Assembly (NCBI GenBank): GCA_020850535.1
Contig: JADZEM010000029.1
Location: forward strand, 1-64,000
Direction of reading: 5' to 3'
Origin: Chloroflexota bacterium
GTDB lineage: Bacteria > Chloroflexota > UBA6077 > JACCZL01
Length of the DNA stretch: 64,000 nucleotides
The notes under the pieces were generated by a model. That model was given only the letters and a program-made list of their open reading frames with translations, had not been told where the DNA came from and ran no database searches. The number at the start of each line of letters is the position of its first letter. Position 1 is the first letter of the stretch. Below are positions 16,333-24,521 of this stretch, piece by piece. The position numbers and the translations under genes were made by a program.

Positions 16333-18228
16333 CTAGCGCGACAGCAGCGCGCCGACGTACTTGACCAGCTCGTTGGCACAGGTGGGGCAGTAGCCCTGCT
16401 CCGCGATCAGCCGGTCCGCCACCTCGTTGATGCGCCGCAGCTGCTCGGCATCCGGGGTCTTGGTGCTGGTCGTGATCTTGACCACGTCCTTGAGGTCGGC
16501 GAACAGCTTCTTCTCGATGGCCTCGCGCAGCCGCTCGTGCGACTGGTACGTGAACGACTGATTGCGCCGGGCCATCGCCGAGAGCCGAATCAGGATCTCC
16601 TCGCGGAACGCCTTCTTGGCGTTCTCGGAGATGCCGATCTGCTCCTCGACGGACCGCATCAGCTGCTCGTCCGGCTCGACCTCGTCCTCGGTGATCGGGT
16701 CGCGCAGCTTGGTCTTGTTGCAGAACGCCTCGACGTTGTCCAGGTAGTTGTCGAGCAGGGTCTTGGCGGATTGCTCGAAGGAGTAGACGAAGGCGCGCTG
16801 CACTTCCTTCTTCGCCAGCTCGTCGTACTCGCGGCGTGTCTCGGCGATCAGGTTCAGCAGCTCGTCCTTGCGCTCGCGGGTCAGGCCCGGGCTGTGCTCC
16901 ATACCGTCGCGCAGGGCGCGCAGGGCGTCGATCGGGTTGATGCAGGTGGTGTCGCCGCGCACCAGGGCCGTCGAGAGGGCGTTGATGACGTAGCGGGGGG
17001 AGATGCCGTCCATCCCCTCACGGGTGGCCTCGTCCTGAAGCTCCCGCACGTCCTTCTGGCTGAAGTCGTCCACGTCCTCGCCGTCGTACAGCTTGAGCTT
17101 CTTCATCAGGCTCATGCCGGCCTTCTTGGACGCTTCGAGCCGGGAGAGGATCGCGAACATGCTGGCGACGCGCAAGGTGTTCGGCGCGACGTGCACGCCC
17201 TGCAGGTTGCTGTTTCCGATCAGCTTCTCGTAGATCTTGACCTCTTCGGTCACCTTCAGGTTGTACGGAACCTTGATCAGGATGATGCGGTCGTGGAGCG
17301 CCTCGGACTTCTTGTTGCCGATGAACGAGGTGTACTCGTGCTCGTTGGTGTGTGAGACGATCACTTCGTCGGCGTAGATCATCGCGAAGCGGCCGGTCTT
17401 GATGTTCTGCTCCTGCGACAACGTCAGCAGGTTGTAGAGGAACTTCTCGTCGCACTTGAGCATTTCTACGAATTCCATGAGGCCGCGATTCGCAACGTTG
17501 AGTTCGCCGTCGAATCGGTAGGCTCGTGGATCGCTCTCGACGCCGTAGTCGCCGATGGTGGCAAGGTCGATGGACCCGGTCAGCTCGCTGATATCCTGCG
17601 ACTTCGGGTCGGACGGCGCGAACGTGCCGATGCCGACCCGCTTCTTCTCTGAGAAGGCGACTCGACAGACCTCGACATCCTCGATCCGGCCGCCGTACTG
17701 CTCGTCCACGGCCACCCGGCAGCGCGGGCAGAGATCGCCCTCGATGTAGATGCCGTACTCGTCCCAGATTTCCTTGCGGATGCTGTCCGGCAGCAGGTGC
17801 AACGGCTCCTCATGCATCGGGCAGCCGGCGATGGCGTAGACAGCGCCCTCCTGGCGGGTGTACTCCTCAAGCCCCCGCTTGAGCATCGTGACGATGGTGG
17901 ACTTGCCACCGCCGACTGGTCCCATCAGGAGGAGGATGCGCTTGCGGACCTCCAGGCGGCGCGCCGCCGACGCGAAGTAGTCCACAAGGTGCTGCAACGG
18001 CCGCTCGATGCCGTACAGCTCGTCGGCGAAGAAGGCGTGCTGCTTCTCACCGTTTGGCAGCGTCGCGACGCCCCTGGACATGAGCATGTCGTAGAGGCGG
18101 GCGTGTGAGAGCCGGGCGATCTTCGGGTCGGCAACGACAAGGTCGAAGTACTCCTTGAAGCTGCCGCGCCAGGCAAGTTGCTGCTCTTCCGCTCTGAATG
18201 CTTCCAGCCGTGAAACGAGGTTGAGCAT
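16333..18228 (-). CDS. prkA: PrkA serine protein kinase (AAA+ type)
   Basis: 631 residues. The PrkA AAA domain contains the P-loop LLMGPVGGGKSTIVTML. Hallmarks include a cysteine pair, CPRCRVAVDEQYGG, a Walker-B-like stretch and the C-terminal kinase-like domain (RKDELLNLIAETRREYDEL). ATG 18228 follows GGAGAGGGTTCAG. PrkA is a stress- and sporulation-linked protein with reported kinase and AAA+ protease activity. It is the second gene of the array, downstream of an ECF sigma factor. Confidence 0.94.
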   Translation of the reverse strand: MLNLVSRLEAFRAEEQQLAWRGSFKEYFDLVVADPKIARLSHARLYDMLMSRGVATLPNGEKQHAFFADELYGIERPLQHLVDYFASAARRLEVRKRILLLMGPVGGGKSTIVTMLKRGLEEYTRQEGAVYAIAGCPMHEEPLHLLPDSIRKEIWDEYGIYIEGDLCPRCRVAVDEQYGGRIEDVEVCRVAFSEKKRVGIGTFAPSDPKSQDISELTGSIDLATIGDYGVESDPRAYRFDGELNVANRGLMEFVEMLKCDEKFLYNLLTLSQEQNIKTGRFAMIYADEVIVSHTNEHEYTSFIGNKKSEALHDRIILIKVPYNLKVTEEVKIYEKLIGNSNLQGVHVAPNTLRVASMFAILSRLEASKKAGMSLMKKLKLYDGEDVDDFSQKDVRELQDEATREGMDGISPRYVINALSTALVRGDTTCINPIDALRALRDGMEHSPGLTRERKDELLNLIAETRREYDELAKKEVQRAFVYSFEQSAKTLLDNYLDNVEAFCNKTKLRDPITEDEVEPDEQLMRSVEEQIGISENAKKAFREEILIRLSAMARRNQSFTYQSHERLREAIEKKLFADLKDVVKITTSTKTPDAEQLRRINEVADRLIAEQGYCPTCANELVKYVGALLSR

Positions 18229-18346
18229 CTGAACCCTCTCCTGCCGCACTCGCGAGGTGCCCGCGTTTGGAGAGTTAGATGCAGGCTGGCCGAAAAGGAT
18301 TCAGGCAGGCCGCGCCCGTTCGGCCGCCAGACGAGCGATTCTGCCG

Positions 18347-18937
18347 TCAGCGGTCGCTGGCGAGCAGTCCGCCGAGGTAGGCCCGGAGGATCGTGCGGGC
18401 GCGGTGGAGACGGGATTTGACGGCTGCTTCGGTGATGTCCAGCGTCGCGGCGGTCTCGGCCGTCGAAAGGCTCTCGATGTCGCGGAGGATCAGCACCACC
18501 CGCATCTCGTCGGGCAGCCGGGCGATGCCCGCGCCGATCTGCTCGTTCAACTCGCCGCGCAGAACCGCCTGCAGGGCATCCGCCGACCACTCAACGATCT
18601 CGTCGGTCTCGAGCACGTCGTCGAGCGGCTCAACAGGGCGGCGCGAGCGGACCCGCATCAGCGCGGCGTTCACGGCGATGCGGTAGAGCCATGTCGTCGG
18701 GGAAGACTCGCCTCGAAAGGAGGGCCAGCTTCGGAACGCCTGCAGGAAGGCGTCCTGCATGGCATCCTCGGCGTCGGCGGGCGAGCCGGTGATACGGAGC
18801 GCGATCCCGTAGACGCGGTCCCCGTACTCCTCGACCAGCTGCTCGAAGGCCGCCGAATCCGACGTCCCTTCCGAAGAGAGGCTCATGGCCGTGGTTCCCA
18901 GGCTGCGGGGGCGGACACCCCCATATGCCATTGTCAC
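18347..18937 (-). CDS. ECF-type RNA polymerase sigma factor
   Basis: Up to 196 residues. Region 2 runs through FEQLVEEYGDRVYGIALRI, AEDAMQDAFLQAFRSW and TTWLYRIAVNAALM. Region 4 carries LPDEMRVVLILRDIESLS and the helix-turn-helix AAVKSRLHRARTILRAYL. ATGs at 18937, 18931 and 18886 (MSLSSEG) are all possible and none has a strong ribosome-binding site; the conserved part begins just after the last. First gene of the co-directional array ending at 10784. A soluble zf-HC2 protein further downstream is the likely anti-sigma factor. Confidence 0.9.
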   Translation of the reverse strand: MTMAYGGVRPRSLGTTAMSLSSEGTSDSAAFEQLVEEYGDRVYGIALRITGSPADAEDAMQDAFLQAFRSWPSFRGESSPTTWLYRIAVNAALMRVRSRRPVEPLDDVLETDEIVEWSADALQAVLRGELNEQIGAGIARLPDEMRVVLILRDIESLSTAETAATLDITEAAVKSRLHRARTILRAYLGGLLASDR

Positions 18938-18996
18938 AGTCTTCTGTTCGGCGCAGCAATATCGCTCTGCTGCGCCGATATCACAGGCGTATCACG

Positions 18997-19293
18997 TCAC
19001 AGCGACATCACGTCGATCTGCCGGTCGACCAGCTCGGCGTCGAGACGGGTCTCTTCGATGGCCTCCAGGATGCGCTCCACCTGTCGAGAGGCATGGCCAG
19101 CTTCGTTGCTGATGACGGCGAGGCCCAGTACGGCGGTCTGCCAGGCATCCTGCTCCTCGACCTCGGCGACGGCCACGTTGAACTGCCGACGCAGGCGGTC
19201 GGACAGCGAGCGCACCACCTGCCGCTTGTCCTTGAGTGAGTGGCTGGCGGGCAGGTGGAGGGTCAGGATACAGGCTCCGACGTAGACAGACAG
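18997..19293 (-). CDS. DUF503 (YlxP-like) protein, possible CTG start
   Basis: 98 residues if translation starts at the CTG at 19293. The conserved family sequence begins immediately (YVGACILTLHLPASHSLKDK, then FNVAVAEVEEQDAWQ, GLAVISNEAGHA). The only upstream ATG in frame, at 19365, would add 24 residues that do not belong to the family. A GAGGAGG ribosome-binding site lies eight bases before the CTG, which supports a non-standard start. The function is unknown; relatives often sit beside rbfA in the nusA-infB region. Confidence 0.75.
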   Translation of the reverse strand: MSVYVGACILTLHLPASHSLKDKRQVVRSLSDRLRRQFNVAVAEVEEQDAWQTAVLGLAVISNEAGHASRQVERILEAIEETRLDAELVDRQIDVMSL

Positions 19294-19453
19294 GGCTGGT
19301 TCCTCCTCGGCGATGCACCGGGGTGCTTTGCAGAAGATACGTTCGGCACAGGCCGCCGGTTGCACAGTCCGGACCAGCGCGCCGGCGGCGGGGAGGCCGG
19401 CCGGTGTTTACGGTATGCTGTGCGCGGCGGCTGGCCGTCGGTCGGCTCGCTCT

Positions 19454-19551
19454 GGGGGTGGAAGGGTCCCGGTGGGTCTCGCCGTCTTCAAAACGGTTGC
19501 CTGGCCGCCAGCGCGGTCAGGGGTGGGTTCGACTCCCATGCACCTCCGCCA
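19454..19551 (+). tRNA. selC: tRNA-Sec (anticodon UCA)
   Basis: 98 nt including an encoded CCA. The acceptor strands are GGGGGUGG (19454-19461) and GCACCUCC (19540-19547), followed by discriminator G and CCA. The long D-stem with a very short loop (19464-19480), the anticodon loop CUUCAAA with UCA at 19488-19490, a long variable arm with a nine-base-pair stem (CCUGGCCGC pairing GCGGUCAGG, 19499-19521) and the T arm GUGGG-UUCGACU-CCCAU are all recognisable. The UCA anticodon plus a 13-bp acceptor/T stack and oversized extra arm are specific to selenocysteine tRNA. One mismatch closes the acceptor stem. Confidence 0.93.
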
Positions 19552-19559
19552 GCCTCTCG

Positions 19560-19928
19560 CTACCCTGGCAACGCCTGATAGGCGTCGGCGACAAGCGCCA
19601 GCAGCGTACCCAGGTCGTACGGCTTGATCAGGAACCGCTCGACGGCAAGCTCGGCGGCCCGCTCCGCAATCCGCGTCGCGCCGCTCAGGATCACCAGCGA
19701 CGCTGACGAGTCGGGCAGCGCGCGGTACGCCTGCACGAACTCGCTGCCGCTCTCGCCGTTCAAGCCCAGGTCGAACACGACCACGCGGGGCGGGCGCTCG
19801 ACCGCCAGCGTCAGCGCCTCATCCATCGTCGGAACCGCCTCGACAGCGTAGCCCGCACTCGTCAGCGTGATGGTGAGCAGGTCTCGAACGATCTCGTCGT
19901 CGTCAAGCACGAGGATGTACCCAGACAT
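19560..19928 (-). CDS. Single-domain response regulator (receiver)
   Basis: 122 residues from ATG 19928 (MSGYILVLDDDE); an earlier ATG at 19940 adds four residues. The CheY-like receiver has the acidic pocket DDD, the phospho-acceptor Asp in VVVFDLGLNGESG, the Thr/Ser in VILSGATR and the Lys in FLIKPYD. No output domain, so it signals through partners. The 3' end lies nine bases from the tRNA-Sec gene. Confidence 0.88.
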   Translation of the reverse strand: MSGYILVLDDDEIVRDLLTITLTSAGYAVEAVPTMDEALTLAVERPPRVVVFDLGLNGESGSEFVQAYRALPDSSASLVILSGATRIAERAAELAVERFLIKPYDLGTLLALVADAYQALPG

Positions 19929-20232
19929 CGGCGCACGCATCTCCCAATGGGATGATGCACGGGCCGGCGCGCGGAGTCCAGCGTTCCCAGCCCCACGCCA
20001 CCCCTGATCGATCCCTGAATCTCAAACTCGCCCGCCGTATCGGCGCCGCCGGACCCACCGGACGCTGTGTTACAGCGTCGATCAGTCTCCGAACAGCTTT
20101 GCGACAATTCGGCATCCTGGCTCGCATCGCGCGTTCGTTGGCCCTGTTCCTGCCTACCCGCTTCGACGGCGGACACGCGCCAGCGGTGCTGCTCGCCAGC
20201 TTCGGCTGAGGCAATCCGTGGGAGGAACGACA
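19929..20232. other. Intergenic region between divergent genes
   Basis: About 300 bp separating the receiver gene and the stress-protein gene. Short open frames here lack coding character. No clear promoter hexamers or hairpins were found except the ribosome-binding site GGGAGGAACG before 20233. Confidence 0.4.
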
Positions 20233-21273
20233 ATGCAGACACGCGATACCGTCGTTGCGGTCTTCGACGAGCGGGACGACGCGCAGGACGCCATCAACGC
20301 CCTTCGCGACGCCGGCTTCCTGGCCGACGACATCAGCATCCTGGCTCGCGACCGGGATACCGCCGGCCGACTGGCCGACGACACCGGCACCGAGGCAGCC
20401 ACCGGTGCAGCAACTGGCGCGCTTGCGGGCGGCCTGCTCGGCGGCGTGGCCGGCTGGCTGGTGGGAATCGGCGCGCTGGCGATCCCAGGCGTCGGCCCGA
20501 TCATCGCGGCCGGGCCGATTGCGGCAGCGCTCGGCGGCGCGGCCATCGGCGCGACCACTGGCGGCATCATCGGTGCGCTGACCGGGGCCGGCATCCCCGA
20601 GGACGAGGCCCGCTACTACGACACCGAGTTCAGGCGGGGTGGCATCGTCGTGACGGTGCAGGCGCGCGGCCGGTTCGACGAGGCTCGCGACATCCTGCGC
20701 GAGAATGGCGGGCGTGATACCGAGAGCACGTCGACGGCCTACTCCTCGTGGAACGAGACCGCTCCGCGCTTCCGCACATCCTACGAGAACCGCTACGGCG
20801 CCAGCCGCAGGTGGGAGGACGTCGAGCCGGCCCACCGCTTCGGCTACGAGTCGTATGGCCGCATGCGGACCGGCGACATGCGTGCCGACTACCGTAACGC
20901 CGAGCCGACGCTCCGCCAGGAGTGGACGCGCAGCGGCATAACCGGCGACTACGACACCCATCGCAACGACGTGCGGCGCGGCTGGGACTACGGTCGCGGC
21001 CGGACCAACTTCAACGACTACGACCGTGACACCGGCACCGAAGGTGAGAACACGGCGGCCACGGCCGGCGGTGCGCTCGCCGGTGGCGCGGCCGGCGGCG
21101 TCGCTGGCGCAGCCATTGGCGGCCCGGTCGGGCTGGCCGCCGGTGCGGCGATTGGCGGCACGGCCGGCGCGATGGCTGGTGATGCTGCCGTCGAGACCCC
21201 GGACGAGCGGCGTCGGGACCGTGACGCCGATCGGCGCGACCGCCTGAACGACGACACCTCGCGCCGACGCTAG
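20233..21273 (+). CDS. General-stress-type protein with glycine-zipper regions
   Basis: 346 residues. The N-terminal domain (TVVAVFDERDDAQDAINALR) resembles the general stress protein 17M/YflT-like fold. It is interrupted by a Gly/Ala zipper segment (GALAGGLLGGVAGWLVGIGA) and resumes with GIVVTVQARGRFDEARDILR. The middle is rich in Tyr, Arg and Asp; a second glycine-zipper block (GGALAGGAAGGVAGAAIGG) lies near the C-terminus, before a very charged RRDRDADRRDR tail. It may associate with membranes. ATG 20233 is preceded by GGGAGGAACGACA. Confidence 0.7.
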   Translation: MQTRDTVVAVFDERDDAQDAINALRDAGFLADDISILARDRDTAGRLADDTGTEAATGAATGALAGGLLGGVAGWLVGIGALAIPGVGPIIAAGPIAAALGGAAIGATTGGIIGALTGAGIPEDEARYYDTEFRRGGIVVTVQARGRFDEARDILRENGGRDTESTSTAYSSWNETAPRFRTSYENRYGASRRWEDVEPAHRFGYESYGRMRTGDMRADYRNAEPTLRQEWTRSGITGDYDTHRNDVRRGWDYGRGRTNFNDYDRDTGTEGENTAATAGGALAGGAAGGVAGAAIGGPVGLAAGAAIGGTAGAMAGDAAVETPDERRRDRDADRRDRLNDDTSRRR

Positions 21274-21323
21274 GTCTCGGTCTGGCCGGCGGCGGTCGTC
21301 CAGCCGCTCCCGCTCATCCCGGC

Positions 21324-21354
21324 GAGGCCGCCCACGAGTGACGTGGGCGGCCTC
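21324..21354 (+). terminator. Hairpin terminator of the stress-protein gene
   Basis: Perfect 12-bp stem GAGGCCGCCCAC / GTGGGCGGCCTC with a 7-nt loop, 51 bp after the stop. No T run. Confidence 0.65.
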
Positions 21355-21356
21355 GC

Positions 21357-21362
21357 TATACT
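21357..21362 (+). promoter_or_regulatory. -10 box of the M16 peptidase operon
   Basis: TATACT directly after the terminator hairpin, about 35 bp before the first start codon. The hairpin occupies the -35 position, so no ordinary -35 is seen. Confidence 0.4.
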
Positions 21363-21396
21363 CCGTCCACAGTCATCATCAGTGCGATGTGAGAGG

Positions 21397-22794
21397 ATGG
21401 AGCCGGTGCGGTCAATGCGTCTGATAGCCAGTTGCGCCCTGATTGCCGCTGTCGCGGCAGGGCCGTCGCCCCGAGAGGCCGGCGCGGCCACCGCCGCAGT
21501 CAGCTCGGTGCTCCCCAACGGGATCACCGTCGTGAGCCGCCAGCGGACCGGCAGTCAGGTGCTCGCCATCGACGTGGCCGTGCGGGCCGGCGCACGCTAC
21601 GAGACGGCTCAGACCGCCAGCGCCACCAGGTTTCTCGAAAGCGCCCTGGTGCTCGGCACCGAGCGCTGGCCGACGCGTGACGCCCTCAGCCGGGCGCTGA
21701 CCAGCCGTGGCGGCGACCTCGCGGTCTCGGCCGGCCGCGAGATCGTCGAGGTCGCCGTGACGGCCGGCCAGGACGATGCCGATCTGGCGCTCGACGTGCT
21801 GCACGAGGTGCTGCTCCGCTCCCGCTTCGACCCGGACGATCTCGAGCGTGAGCGCGCTGTCATCCTCCAGCAGGTGCAGGAGCACGAGGACGAGCCCGAG
21901 GACCGTGCGACCGACACCTTTTTCCAGACCATCTTCGGCGATCACCCGCTGAGCCACCTGCCGGCTGGCACGTCGGAGGCCGTCGAAGAGCTGACCGTCG
22001 AGCAACTGCAGGGCTACTGGCGCGAGCGGCTGGTCGGCCCGAACGTCCTGATCTCCGTCGTCAGCGGCATGAGCCCGGACGAGGTGACCGCCCGCCTCGC
22101 CGCGGCGCTGGCGGACCTGCCAGCCGGCCCGGTGCCGGCCGTCAATTACGGCGATGTCCAGGTCGTCCTCGCGCAGACGGTTGACCTGCCGCTCGGGACG
22201 GATCAGTCACACATCTTCGTCGGGGCGCAGATCCCCGGAGTCGCGACGGAGGATCGCGCGCCCCTGCGCGTGCTCAACGCCGTCCTCGGACGGTCCAGCG
22301 GCCGGCTCTTCACCGAGATTCGGGACCGGCGCGGGCTGGCGTACAGCACCTACTCAGCCGTCACCCAGTACGTTGACGGGGGCCTGTTCTACGTCTACGC
22401 CGGCACGCGGCCCGGCTCGGCGGATGCCGTGCTCGACCTCGTCAAGGCCGAGCTGAAGCGCGTGCGCGAGGAGCCGATCAGCCCGACCGAGCTGCAGAAC
22501 GCCATCGGCGGCGAGATCGGCTCGCGGACCATCGCGATGGAGACGAGCGCCAACGAAGCGCTCTACACCGCGCGTGACACCATGTTCGGGATCCCCTCGC
22601 GTGAGCTGCAGGCCCAGGCGATTCGCGCCGTGACGGCGGCCGACGTGCAGCGTGTGGCCCGAACATATCTCGATCCCGAGCGGCTCGTCGTCGTCATGAC
22701 GCGCCCGGCTGGTCCGACCGACGCCGGCGGCCCGCCCGACGCCGGCGGCCCGACCGATGCCGCCATGCTGGACAGCGGCGAGGTGCTCCCATGA
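21397..22794 (+). CDS. M16-family peptidase subunit without zinc motif
   Basis: About 465 residues with a short signal-like N-terminus (MRLIASCALIAAVAAGP) if started at the ATG at 21415; ATG 21397 and GTG 21406 are also in frame. M16 fold, but where active subunits have HxxEH this one reads ATRFLESALVLG, so it cannot bind catalytic zinc. It keeps the C-terminal substrate-binding R/Y motif (RDRRGLAYSTYSAV). This is the non-catalytic partner in a heterodimeric M16B peptidase. The stop overlaps the next ATG by four bases. Confidence 0.88.
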   Translation: MEPVRSMRLIASCALIAAVAAGPSPREAGAATAAVSSVLPNGITVVSRQRTGSQVLAIDVAVRAGARYETAQTASATRFLESALVLGTERWPTRDALSRALTSRGGDLAVSAGREIVEVAVTAGQDDADLALDVLHEVLLRSRFDPDDLERERAVILQQVQEHEDEPEDRATDTFFQTIFGDHPLSHLPAGTSEAVEELTVEQLQGYWRERLVGPNVLISVVSGMSPDEVTARLAAALADLPAGPVPAVNYGDVQVVLAQTVDLPLGTDQSHIFVGAQIPGVATEDRAPLRVLNAVLGRSSGRLFTEIRDRRGLAYSTYSAVTQYVDGGLFYVYAGTRPGSADAVLDLVKAELKRVREEPISPTELQNAIGGEIGSRTIAMETSANEALYTARDTMFGIPSRELQAQAIRAVTAADVQRVARTYLDPERLVVVMTRPAGPTDAGGPPDAGGPTDAAMLDSGEVLP

Positions 22795-24137
22795 TTCGTA
22801 TCCTCGGGGCCGCCCGCCTGACCACCATCCTGTGTACTGCTGTGCTGGCCGGCCTCGCGCTCGGCGTGGCGGTAGGAGGCACTGTGAACGCCGCTGTGCG
22901 CGCGGCCGACGAGCCAGACGTCTACCGAACCGTGCTGCCGAACGGCCTGCGTGCCGTCGTGCGCGAGCGTCCAGAGAGCGAGGTCACGGCGATCAGCGTC
23001 GGGATTCGTGGCGGCTCGCGCGACGAGCGCCGCGAGACGGTCGGCGCGGCCCACTTCATGGAGCACATGTTCTTCCAGGGCACGCCGCGCCGGCCGGACG
23101 CCGCCGACCTCGACCGCGAGCTGGAGGCGCGCGGCGGCTGGACCAACGCCTGGACCGGCTGGGAGTCGATCAACTTCCAGGTGGTGACCGCCACCGAGGA
23201 CTTCGAGCTTGGCCTGGACGTGATAGCCGACCAGATGGCCCACTCGCTGTTCGCCGCCGAGAAGATCGACAAAGAGCGGCGCGTCGTCCTCGAAGAGCTG
23301 AACGGCCGGAACAACAGCCCCACCAGCAAGGCGTATGACATCTTCCTGGTGGAGGTCTTCGGCGATCACCCGGCCCGAAACCTCCCCATCGGCAACCGCC
23401 AGACGATCAACTCGTCCACCCGCGAGGTGCTGGTCGGCTTCCGCGACACCTATTTCGTGGCCGGCAACATGGTCGTGGCGGTCGTCGGCAACGTGAAGCA
23501 TGACGAGGTGTTCGCGAAGCTGGCGACGGCGTTCGCCGATCTCCGCACCGGCGCCGTGCCGCCGAAGAACGTCGCAGCGGTGCCGCCCGCCGAGCCGAGG
23601 ATGCTGGTCGACCAGGCGCCCGGCCAGCAGGCCCGCATCATCATGGGCGGGCCGACGGTCGGCTACGACAGCAAGGACCGGTACGTCTTCGACGTGCTCG
23701 ACGCTATCCTCGGGGAGTCCGGCCGCCGCCTCGAACGCGAGCTGGTGGACACCCAGGCGATTGCCTCGTCGGCCTACCCGTTCTACCTGGCCCTGACGGA
23801 TGTGGGCGTGTGGGGCGTCTCGGCCGGCGCGCGGCCATCGAACGTGGACCGCGTGATGGAGACGATCAAGGCCGAGCTGCGGGCGCTCCGCGAGCAGCCC
23901 GTGGAGGCCGACGAGCTGGCCGAGGCCAAGGCGTACATCCGTGGCCGCCTGCTCCTGAATCGAGAGCGGAGCGTCGATCTGGCCGAGGAGCTGAGCGATG
24001 GCGAGGCGCTCGGCACCTACGAACCGTTGTCGGCGTATCTCGCCGCCGTGGACGCCGTCACTAGCGGGGACATCCAGCGGGTGGCGCGGACCCACATGGA
24101 CCCCGACCGGCTGACCGTGACGGTCCTCCGCCCCTGA
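22791..24137 (+). CDS. M16-family zinc peptidase, catalytic subunit
   Basis: 448 residues with an N-terminal signal/anchor (LTTILCTAVLAGLALGVAVG). The zinc motif HxxEH is intact as AAHFMEHMFFQGTPRR near residue 83, with the third ligand expected in the KERRVVLEELNGR helix. The C-terminal half lacks the RxLAY motif found in its partner (reads IASSAYPFYLAL). The pair therefore divides zinc site and R/Y motif between two chains, as in mitochondrial processing peptidase and bacterial M16B heterodimers. Probably extracytoplasmic peptide degradation. Confidence 0.9.
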   Translation: MIRILGAARLTTILCTAVLAGLALGVAVGGTVNAAVRAADEPDVYRTVLPNGLRAVVRERPESEVTAISVGIRGGSRDERRETVGAAHFMEHMFFQGTPRRPDAADLDRELEARGGWTNAWTGWESINFQVVTATEDFELGLDVIADQMAHSLFAAEKIDKERRVVLEELNGRNNSPTSKAYDIFLVEVFGDHPARNLPIGNRQTINSSTREVLVGFRDTYFVAGNMVVAVVGNVKHDEVFAKLATAFADLRTGAVPPKNVAAVPPAEPRMLVDQAPGQQARIIMGGPTVGYDSKDRYVFDVLDAILGESGRRLERELVDTQAIASSAYPFYLALTDVGVWGVSAGARPSNVDRVMETIKAELRALREQPVEADELAEAKAYIRGRLLLNRERSVDLAEELSDGEALGTYEPLSAYLAAVDAVTSGDIQRVARTHMDPDRLTVTVLRP

Positions 24138-24218
24138 CGGGTGCGGGCCATTGTGTGAATCAGGTTAAGGTCGCTTGCGCGTGGGGCGGCTGTTTGTGCG
24201 CCCCTGCAAGGGCTTTTG

Positions 24219-24224
24219 TATACT
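24219..24224 (+). promoter_or_regulatory. -10 box of the DUF5989-carbamoyltransferase cluster
   Basis: TATACT preceded by TTG, 34 bp before the DUF5989 ATG. A TTGTGC at 24194-24199 could serve as -35 with a 19-bp spacer. Confidence 0.4.
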
Positions 24225-24258
24225 TGGGCCGCGCCAAGTCACGCTTGGACGCGGGGGC

Positions 24259-24426
24259 ATGACCTTGGGCATCTTTCGGACGATCGGCGAGCTGCTCCAC
24301 TTCCTGGTTCAGGATCGACGTGGCTGGTTCCTGCTTCCGATCGTGGTCGGCCTGCTGGTCATCGGCGCGCTGATCGCGCTGGCCTCGGCCACGCCGCTCG
24401 GCCCGTTCATCTACACCATTTTCTGA
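24259..24426 (+). CDS. DUF5989 small membrane protein
   Basis: 55 residues from ATG 24259. The family signature is clear: FRTIGELLHFLVQDRRGW, a single membrane helix (FLLPIVVGLLVIGALIALA) and the end GPFIYTIF. Genes of this family usually sit immediately before a NodU/CmcH-type carbamoyltransferase, as here, which suggests a small partner or membrane tether. The role is unproven. Confidence 0.8.
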   Translation: MTLGIFRTIGELLHFLVQDRRGWFLLPIVVGLLVIGALIALASATPLGPFIYTIF

Positions 24427-24521
24427 TCGGGCTCGGGAGTCCCGGGCGATCTCGTGGCCGGCAGGGCGACTCGGGCATAGAGCCCGCCCTGCTCCTGCCG
24501 TCGGCCGGAGGCAGTACGCGC

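Noticed and set aside
19240-19706. Short plus-strand frames across the tRNA-Sec gene
   Set aside because: They overlap a structured RNA gene and have no coding character.
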